From the NCBI GenBank assembly GCA_016649775.1, contig JAENWY010000049.1, forward strand, positions 1-11,185: a stretch of DNA of 11,185 nucleotides. Direction: 5' to 3'. Positions 6,476-11,185 of the stretch are shown one piece after another; position 1 is the stretch's first letter; each line of letters opens with the position of its first letter. Under the pieces are notes generated by a model that worked only from the letters and a program-made list of their open reading frames with translations, ran no database searches and had not been told where the DNA came from. Source of the stretch: Spirochaetaceae bacterium (GTDB lineage Bacteria; Spirochaetota; Spirochaetia; Sphaerochaetales; Sphaerochaetaceae). The position numbers and the translations under genes were made by a program.

Positions 6476-8821
6476 TTAATTTGCAAGGAGTAATTCACAA
6501 ATACATTCAAACAAATTTTTATCTAAATCTAAGGATATTAAACCACATATTGCATTTTCTATTGTAGTAGTTGTAATTGTTTTATATATTAAATCTTTTA
6601 AATCAATTTCAATTTCTACTTGGTCTAACAACTCAAATAAATCATTATTTAGGTCTCTTGTACTTAGGGAAATATCAGAATTAAAGTTTATACAGATTCT
6701 ATCACAAGTGCTGATATTATTAAGAAGTACTATCAATTCTTTCTTATTTTCATCATAATACCCACAATATTTGATATTATTTTTATCATTAGTAACACTT
6801 ACAATTGAGTTCTCTATTCCCACGAATACTAGTCTATAGGATCTCTCCTTAGGTATTAGTGATAGATCCCCTATTACTTTATTTATTACAAATTCTTTTT
6901 TATCCCAATTATTTTCAAACAAGGTTCTACAACAAATATTATCTTTATAAGAATCACTAATGTTATCATCTTCATAGAGATTAAACCTACCATTAACACC
7001 CATGTAGATATTTAGAATTAACTCATCTGGATTCTTTTCTGCTCTACCCTCATTGGTAAGAGGTATTATTTCACCCTCTCTTATTAATATAGGTAGTTCA
7101 TCAAGAGTTCTAAACATATTAATTACTCTATCACCTCGGTACAGGCGAGAATTAAAAAAGTCATAATAATTTCCCTTTGGAAGATATACTTTAACTTTAC
7201 TCATTAATAAATTCGGAATACTTTTACTGACAATAGGAGCCACTATCATAGAGGATCCAAAGTAATATTGGGTTTCAACTTCAAAAGATCTTTCATCATT
7301 CCCATTATAGTAATACATAGGTCTAACTAGAGGGATGTCTTTTTTATAGGAGAGATAGTTCATAGTATAGAGATACGGAATTAATTTATGACGAAGTCGC
7401 AAAAACTCGCTCATAATTCTATTAGTTTCTCGCTCATATCTCCAAGGTTCTTTGGAAGTAAACAAACTATTTGAACTGTGCAATCTATTAATTGGTGAAA
7501 ATACACCTACTTGATACCATCTAATTTCTAACTCATTATCTTTGTATCCATGCATGTGACCACCAATATCATGAGACCACCAACCATAGCCTATATTTGA
7601 GGCACAAGCTGTAAATTTAGGTTGAAAGGCTAAACTCTCCCAGGAGATAACAGTATCACCTGAAAAACCTAGTGGTAAGCGGTGAGAACCAGGACCAGAG
7701 TATCTTGAAAAAATTAAAGGGCGAACTCCTTTATTTCTACTTGAATTAAATCTTGTTAAATTAAGAGCTATTAGTGGATCTAAACCTTCAACTTTTGAAG
7801 CACTACCTTGTTGCCAATCAATCCACCAAAAATCAATTCCATCTCTCTCTAAAGGCTCTAATATATTATCTTGGAATTTATTTAGAAAGTCGATATTACT
7901 TGCATCAAATAAAATTGTTTGAGAAGTTTTAGGATCAATTCCCATACTCTCAGCTAATCTATTATAATTATCTTCATAAGCTCTTATTCCATCAGCTGGA
8001 TGATCATTAAGTGTTACTTTCAAGCCCCTTTTATGTAAGTCTTCTAAAAATTCTTTAGGATTTGGAAAGAATTCTTTATTCCAAGTATACCCTGTCCAAC
8101 CAGTTCCTAATTTAGGATCAATATCAACAAGATGCCAATCCATATCTATAACAGATACAGATAGTGGTATATCGTTGATTTTAAATTCATCCATTAATGA
8201 CAGATAGTTTTCACTTGTATATTTATAATATCGACTCCACCAGTTTCCAAGAGCATATCTTGGAATCATAGGGGTTTTACCAGATATGTAGTAATAATCT
8301 TTTAGACCTTGAACAAAATCAATTCCATAACCAAAGAAATATAAATCTTTTTTACCTTTTTCACGCGATTTAACAAAATTTTCATTCAATAACATAGAAA
8401 AAGAATCATCAATTATAGCATAACCTGATTTAGAAAATATCCCATCTTCAAGTTCACATTCGCCGTTAATTGTATCAAGGGTTCTCGCAGTCCCTCCTAA
8501 GTTATCAACTTTGTCACCATATCTCCACAGACACAAAGTACTTTTCAAAGAATGTTTCAATTGAACAGATAATCCAAAACTACTAAACTCTTCACCATTA
8601 CACTCTACAACCAAATAAGCTGTAGAAATGTATATAAATTTGTCTCTAACCTCTACATTAAATTCACACTCGTGATAATTTCTATTTACTACCATGAGGG
8701 ATTGATCATCTACAAACTTTTTATCTTTAGAATATTCAAATCTGATTAGTCTATCAGTAATTATAGATAACCTAACATTTTTAAAATTGACAATATTTCC
8801 ATTAACTTTGTATTCAGGCAT
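6476..8821 (-). CDS. Family GH31 glycoside hydrolase (alpha-glycosidase)
   Basis: This 781-residue protein is a GH31 enzyme, a retaining hydrolase of alpha-linked sugars. An N-terminal beta-rich mutarotase-like domain (about 1-180) precedes the TIM barrel (about 185-500). The predicted nucleophile is Asp335 in FWWIDWQQG and the acid/base Asp389 in GFSGDTVISWESL. Other barrel landmarks are MIPRYALGNWWSRYY (185-199), SVSVIDMDWH (221-230), WWSHDIGGHMHGY (414-426), SPINRLHSSNSLF (442-454) and LRLRHKLIPYLYTMNY (474-489). Beta domains follow, including LPILIREGEIIPL (576-588), plus a C-terminal extension of about 100 residues. WWIDWQQG replaces the common WIDMNE, marking a distinct GH31 group whose substrate I cannot assign. 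There is no signal peptide, so it probably acts in the cytoplasm on imported oligosaccharides. The start has GAGAGG 5-6 nt upstream. Its promoter carries a LacI-type operator. Confidence 0.92.
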   Translation of the reverse strand: MPEYKVNGNIVNFKNVRLSIITDRLIRFEYSKDKKFVDDQSLMVVNRNYHECEFNVEVRDKFIYISTAYLVVECNGEEFSSFGLSVQLKHSLKSTLCLWRYGDKVDNLGGTARTLDTINGECELEDGIFSKSGYAIIDDSFSMLLNENFVKSREKGKKDLYFFGYGIDFVQGLKDYYYISGKTPMIPRYALGNWWSRYYKYTSENYLSLMDEFKINDIPLSVSVIDMDWHLVDIDPKLGTGWTGYTWNKEFFPNPKEFLEDLHKRGLKVTLNDHPADGIRAYEDNYNRLAESMGIDPKTSQTILFDASNIDFLNKFQDNILEPLERDGIDFWWIDWQQGSASKVEGLDPLIALNLTRFNSSRNKGVRPLIFSRYSGPGSHRLPLGFSGDTVISWESLAFQPKFTACASNIGYGWWSHDIGGHMHGYKDNELEIRWYQVGVFSPINRLHSSNSLFTSKEPWRYERETNRIMSEFLRLRHKLIPYLYTMNYLSYKKDIPLVRPMYYYNGNDERSFEVETQYYFGSSMIVAPIVSKSIPNLLMSKVKVYLPKGNYYDFFNSRLYRGDRVINMFRTLDELPILIREGEIIPLTNEGRAEKNPDELILNIYMGVNGRFNLYEDDNISDSYKDNICCRTLFENNWDKKEFVINKVIGDLSLIPKERSYRLVFVGIENSIVSVTNDKNNIKYCGYYDENKKELIVLLNNISTCDRICINFNSDISLSTRDLNNDLFELLDQVEIEIDLKDLIYKTITTTTIENAICGLISLDLDKNLFECICELLLAN

Positions 8822-8854
8822 AATGACCTCTCTTTTCTACCTAAGATATTTATG

Positions 8855-8883
8855 ATATTATTAGGTTTAGCGTTAAACGTCAA
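8855..8883 (-). promoter_or_regulatory. Sigma-70-type promoter of the GH31 gene
   Basis: On the minus strand TTGACG (-35, 8878-8883) and TAATAT (-10, 8855-8860) are separated by exactly 17 bp. Each differs from consensus at one or two positions. Transcription would start near 8848, giving a leader of about 27 nt that contains the GAGAGG ribosome site. The LacI-type operator fills the spacer. Confidence 0.75.
8865..8878. promoter_or_regulatory. LacI-family operator
   Basis: GTTTAGCGTTAAAC is a 14-bp palindrome with one mismatched pair and a central CpG, the standard form of LacI/GalR-family operators. It lies entirely between the -35 and -10 of the GH31 promoter, touching only the last base of the -35, so a bound repressor would block RNA polymerase. 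It is about 80-90 bp upstream of the lacI-type gene and may also affect that gene. Confidence 0.75.
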
Positions 8884-8906
8884 GAAATATTGTCAATTTT
8901 CTCCCT

Positions 8907-8935
8907 TTGACTTAAAACCTATAATATTAAATAAT
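8907..8935 (+). promoter_or_regulatory. Candidate promoter of the LacI-type regulator gene
   Basis: TTGACT (8907-8912) and AATAAT (8930-8935) are spaced by 17 bp. An alternative perfect TATAAT lies at 8920-8925, but with only a poor TTTTCT at the -35 position. Either would start transcription shortly before the AAAGGA ribosome site at 8949-8954. Confidence 0.45.
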
Positions 8936-8960
8936 AAAAAAAACTTAAAAAGGATGCAAA

Positions 8961-9983
8961 ATGGGTATAAAAGAAATTGCTAAACTAGCGGGTGTTAGTC
9001 CGATGACAGTATCTAATGTAATAAATAAAAGATACTCAAAAGTATCAATGACAACAGTTGAGAAAGTAAATAAAATAATAAAAGAAAAAAATTATATTCC
9101 AAATCTTTCAGCTAGAACTCTTAGTGCCCAAACTTCTAAAATTATTGCAATTATCGTTCCTAGAGCAGAAAATGAAGAATGTAGTAATTTTTTCTCAGAT
9201 CCATACATATCACAAATGGTAGGAATATTAGAAACAAAATTAAGATCCAATGGTTATTTTGCAATGATTAGATCCGTTACCTCTAGTGATGGAATTATAA
9301 CTTTTCTAAATAACTGGAAAATTGATGGAGCTATATTCATATTACCTAATGGTAAAACACAACTAAATTCAATAATTAAAAAAATTCATGTACCCTCTAT
9401 CTTTATGGATTCTTATACCAAGAATCAAAATGTTTGTACTATTAATATTAATGATTATAAAGGTGGTTTTATTGCAACTGAATATTTAATAAAAAACAAT
9501 CATAAAAATATTGCTTTTATATCACCCATAAATACCACTACGCCTTTAATTGAACAAAGATTTAAAGGCTATTCAGATGCATTAAAACAGTACAACATTC
9601 CACTGAGAAAAGAATTATTAATTCAATGTGATATCTCTTATGAAGAAGGACTCAGAATTGGTGATGTATTAAAAGCTATAGAGAACATAAGTGCAGCTGT
9701 TACCACAGCCGATATAATAGCTCTTGGTATTATAGACAGATTAAGAGAGAATAATATTAATGTTCCTCAAGATTTTTCTGTTACAGGCTATGATAATTTA
9801 ACCTTTTCTAAATATGGTTATCCTAAAATTACGACCATAGATCAACATATAGAAGAAAAAGGCGCAATGGCCATAGAATTACTATTTGATCGAATTAACA
9901 AAACAAATAGGCTTACTAATAAGATATGTGTTGATGTCGAATTAGTTGAGAGAGATTCTGTTAAAAAATTAGTAAATAATTAA
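8961..9983 (+). CDS. LacI/GalR-family transcriptional regulator
   Basis: This 340-residue regulator has the full LacI architecture. The N-terminal helix-turn-helix IKEIAKLAGVSPMTVSNVIN (3-22) is followed by a hinge region with ARTLS (51-55), the helix that normally inserts Leu into the operator minor groove. Then comes a periplasmic-binding-protein-like sensor domain from about residue 60, with ATEYLIKNNHKNIAFIS (172-188), TADIIALGIIDRL (249-261) and VTGYDNLTFSKYGYPKITTI (274-293). It is expected to be a dimeric cytoplasmic repressor released by a sugar ligand. The start is supported by AAAGGA 6 nt upstream. It is divergent from the GH31 gene, and a LacI-type palindrome lies in that gene's promoter, so the glycosidase is its most likely target. 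The inducer is probably a sugar from the GH31 substrate (inference). The stop codon lies within the terminator stem. Confidence 0.93.
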   Translation: MGIKEIAKLAGVSPMTVSNVINKRYSKVSMTTVEKVNKIIKEKNYIPNLSARTLSAQTSKIIAIIVPRAENEECSNFFSDPYISQMVGILETKLRSNGYFAMIRSVTSSDGIITFLNNWKIDGAIFILPNGKTQLNSIIKKIHVPSIFMDSYTKNQNVCTININDYKGGFIATEYLIKNNHKNIAFISPINTTTPLIEQRFKGYSDALKQYNIPLRKELLIQCDISYEEGLRIGDVLKAIENISAAVTTADIIALGIIDRLRENNINVPQDFSVTGYDNLTFSKYGYPKITTIDQHIEEKGAMAIELLFDRINKTNRLTNKICVDVELVERDSVKKLVNN

Positions 9984-10005
9984 TGCCCAAAGGGGCATTA
10001 ATTAT
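9976..10005. terminator. Bidirectional hairpin between convergent lacI-type and Dabb genes
   Basis: A perfect 13-bp stem (ATAATTAATGCCC with GGGCATTAATTAT) closes the 4-nt loop AAAG. It has a GC core and AT-rich outer arms that supply a T-rich tail in both directions. It includes the TAA stop of the lacI-type gene (9981-9983) and ends 7 bp before the stop of the convergent Dabb gene, so it probably serves both. Confidence 0.8.
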
Positions 10006-10011
10006 ATAGTA

Positions 10012-10314
10012 CTATGCTTGATAATCTAAACATGCTCTATTTGTTGTATATGGTCTAACAAAAGTATTTGCTATTTTAACATGAGAGGGATGAACACCAT
10101 AACCTTTCTTTGATTCTTCATTGTCAAATTCTGTTACAAGCGCTATTTCATGAGAAGAACCATCTAGAGGGGTCTTAACAAAACTAATTTCTAATAATCC
10201 AGGAATATCACCTAATAAACCTTCTAAATTTTTTTTCATATTAGATTTAATAGTTTCTTTTTCTTCTTCTTTTACACTTTCTTTAAAATTCCACATTACA
10301 ATATGCTTTACCAT
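10012..10314 (-). CDS. Dabb-domain (stress-responsive alpha/beta-barrel) protein
   Basis: This 100-residue protein fits the Dabb family, small proteins with a ferredoxin-like fold that dimerise into a barrel. It has the family hallmarks MVKHIVMWNFKE at the start, the central GLLGDIPGLLEI and the C-terminal HPSHVKIANTFVRPYTTNRA leading into the final LDYQA. The family was first linked to stress responses in plants; most bacterial members have no assigned reaction. It is soluble, with no signal peptide. The start ATG is preceded by AGGAG with a 6-nt spacer. It appears to be a single-gene unit, convergent with the lacI-type gene and divergent from the MATE remnant. A functional link to the GH31 unit is not indicated. 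Confidence 0.9.
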   Translation of the reverse strand: MVKHIVMWNFKESVKEEEKETIKSNMKKNLEGLLGDIPGLLEISFVKTPLDGSSHEIALVTEFDNEESKKGYGVHPSHVKIANTFVRPYTTNRACLDYQA

Positions 10315-10499
10315 AATTATCTCCTAATGATTGATATATAATATTCTTAATACACACTATAAAAATAATCAATAGAAATAGAAAAATCAAATTACAATTC
10401 AAAGAATAAAAACATATTTTTTTTAACTTATCATTGAGTAATAAAGAAAAAAGGCTAAATCTTATTAAATTAAATCTATAAGTTAAAAGGAAAATTATA

Positions 10500-11185
10500 A
10501 TGAAAAAGAAAGAACATTCATCTTGAATTAAATTATTGTTAAATTTTAAAGATTTAATTACTTAGAGTATTTAAATTGATGATACAAGGTCTTTACAACC
10601 TAGTAGATATTTTGGTTATCTGAATGATTAGAGATTCTAATCAATTAGCATCTCCAGTTTTTATTATATTAATGTTATTAGCTAATATAGTTGGAACAGG
10701 TTCATCATCATATATTTCAAGATTACAGGGAATAAAAAAGAGAGAATAAGCAAGCAAAACATTATCAATTGGGATATTTTTATGTGTAATAATTGGTGTA
10801 GGCATAAGCTTTATTAAAATTATATTTCTAAAACCTTTTGAAGCTTATAGTGAAGTTTATCCCTTTGCTACCATGTATTCATTGTTTATAATACTTCGTT
10901 CCGTTATAGTAATTGCAAATTTTACTGCTGGTCAATTGATGAAATATGAAGTTGCCAAAATGAAATCTATAGTTGATGTGTTAATTGATACAATTGTTAA
11001 CATCCTAGTAGACCCTAAATTTTTTTACTGTACATTAACGAATTAGAGAGATAGCCTTAGCAATCATTTTAGGTAAGGAGCCTTAATTAATTTACTATTA
11101 TATTATTATATTATTATAAAAGTGGAAAATCTCTCGCAAAGTTTAGTTTTAGAAATACCAAATTTGAAAAGGAATTTATAAAGAA
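10500..11185 (+). pseudogene. Decayed MATE-family multidrug/Na+ efflux transporter, running off the right edge
   Basis: Pieces of a MATE exporter occur in the correct order on the plus strand but in changing frames. An ATG at 10500 (AAAGGA 8 nt upstream) starts MKKKEHSS, then a TGA at 10524. Another frame gives LMIQGLYNLVDILVI, a TGA at 10621, then ANIVGTGSSSYISRLQGIKK, a TAA at 10747, ASKTLSIGIFLCVIIGVG, and FTAGQLMKYEVAKMKSIVD through TIVNILVDPKFF, ending at a TAG at 11044. A third frame resumes with RIREIALAIILG (11045 on), and a final frame (about 11105-11185) gives YYYKSGKSLAKFSFRN. GLYNLVD, GTGSSSYISR and FTAGQLM are characteristic of bacterial MATE proteins. Several residues normally present between NQLA and SPVF also seem lost. 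At least three stops and three frame changes make it non-functional. The rest lies beyond the window. Confidence 0.85.
11096..11119 (+). repeat. Three-copy tandem octamer inside the MATE pseudogene
   Basis: TATTATAT is repeated head to tail: two exact copies and a third (TATTATAA) with one change. It falls between two frames of the decayed MATE gene. Copy-number slippage in a unit of 8 bp shifts the reading frame, so this is a plausible site of one of the frameshifts. Confidence 0.7.

Noticed and set aside
8868..8896. TTGACA at 8891-8896 as the -35 of the GH31 promoter.
   Set aside because: Although it is consensus, the position 17 bp downstream is ACGCTA, not a -10; the TTGACG/TAATAT pair fits much better.
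10315..10499. Search for a small gene or RNA in the gap between the Dabb gene and the MATE remnant.
   Set aside because: The stretch is almost pure A/T with no ORF, hairpin or RNA-like structure that I can support; it only holds the two genes' 5' regions.
10524..10623. TGA codons in the MATE remnant aligning with usual Gly positions, together with no intact gene ending in TGA, as a hint of a recoded TGA.
   Set aside because: The same remnant also has TAA, TAG and frame changes, GGA to TGA is a single mutation, and eight stop codons are too few to infer a variant code.

Overview
The window is strongly AT-rich bacterial DNA with compact genes, good Shine-Dalgarno sites (AAGGAG/AAGGAGG), short intergenic gaps and intrinsic-terminator hairpins. 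Gene content (PFL/DUF711 + ACT pair, SNF2 + SWIM pair, GH31 with a LacI regulator, a MATE remnant) suits a low-GC anaerobe, such as a member of Bacillota/Clostridia or an AT-rich spirochaete. The sequence alone does not decide between them. There is no phage, plasmid, CRISPR or RNA gene signature.

Layout, left to right. (1) Minus strand: the first 11 codons of an unidentified gene run off the left edge (1-35), preceded by an intrinsic terminator (71-106). This terminator ends the two-gene unit of an ACT-domain protein (start best placed at 1934) and a PFL-family/DUF711 protein (288-1652). (2) Plus strand, divergent from that unit: a bacterial SNF2-type ATPase (2086-4659) and a SWIM zinc-finger protein (4671-5390), a tightly coupled two-gene operon. 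(3) Minus strand: an EamA/DMT-family transporter (5368-6261), whose 3' end overlaps the SWIM gene convergently. (4) An 80-bp element with 26-bp imperfect terminal inverted repeats (6377-6456), resembling an ISL3-type MITE or IS remnant. (5) Minus strand: a family GH31 glycosidase (6476-8821), divergent from a LacI-type regulator (8961-9983). A LacI-type operator sits in the spacer of the GH31 promoter. (6) A bidirectional hairpin terminator, then on the minus strand a small Dabb-domain protein (10012-10314). (7) Plus strand: a decayed MATE-family multidrug exporter gene (10500 to the right edge) with internal stops and several frame changes.

How the genes fit together: the GH31/LacI pair is a self-contained sugar-responsive unit, with the repressor probably controlling the divergent glycosidase; no sugar transporter lies next to it. 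The ACT/PFL pair and the SNF2/SWIM pair are both widely conserved two-gene modules of unknown physiological role. They diverge from a 151-bp region in which both first genes lack an SD and have a TANNNT hexamer exactly 6 nt before their ATG, suggesting leaderless transcripts. I see no clear evidence for an entirely new multi-gene system. The most noteworthy points are the paired leaderless-type promoters, the two function-unknown modules, the TIR element and the fresh-looking MATE pseudogene.
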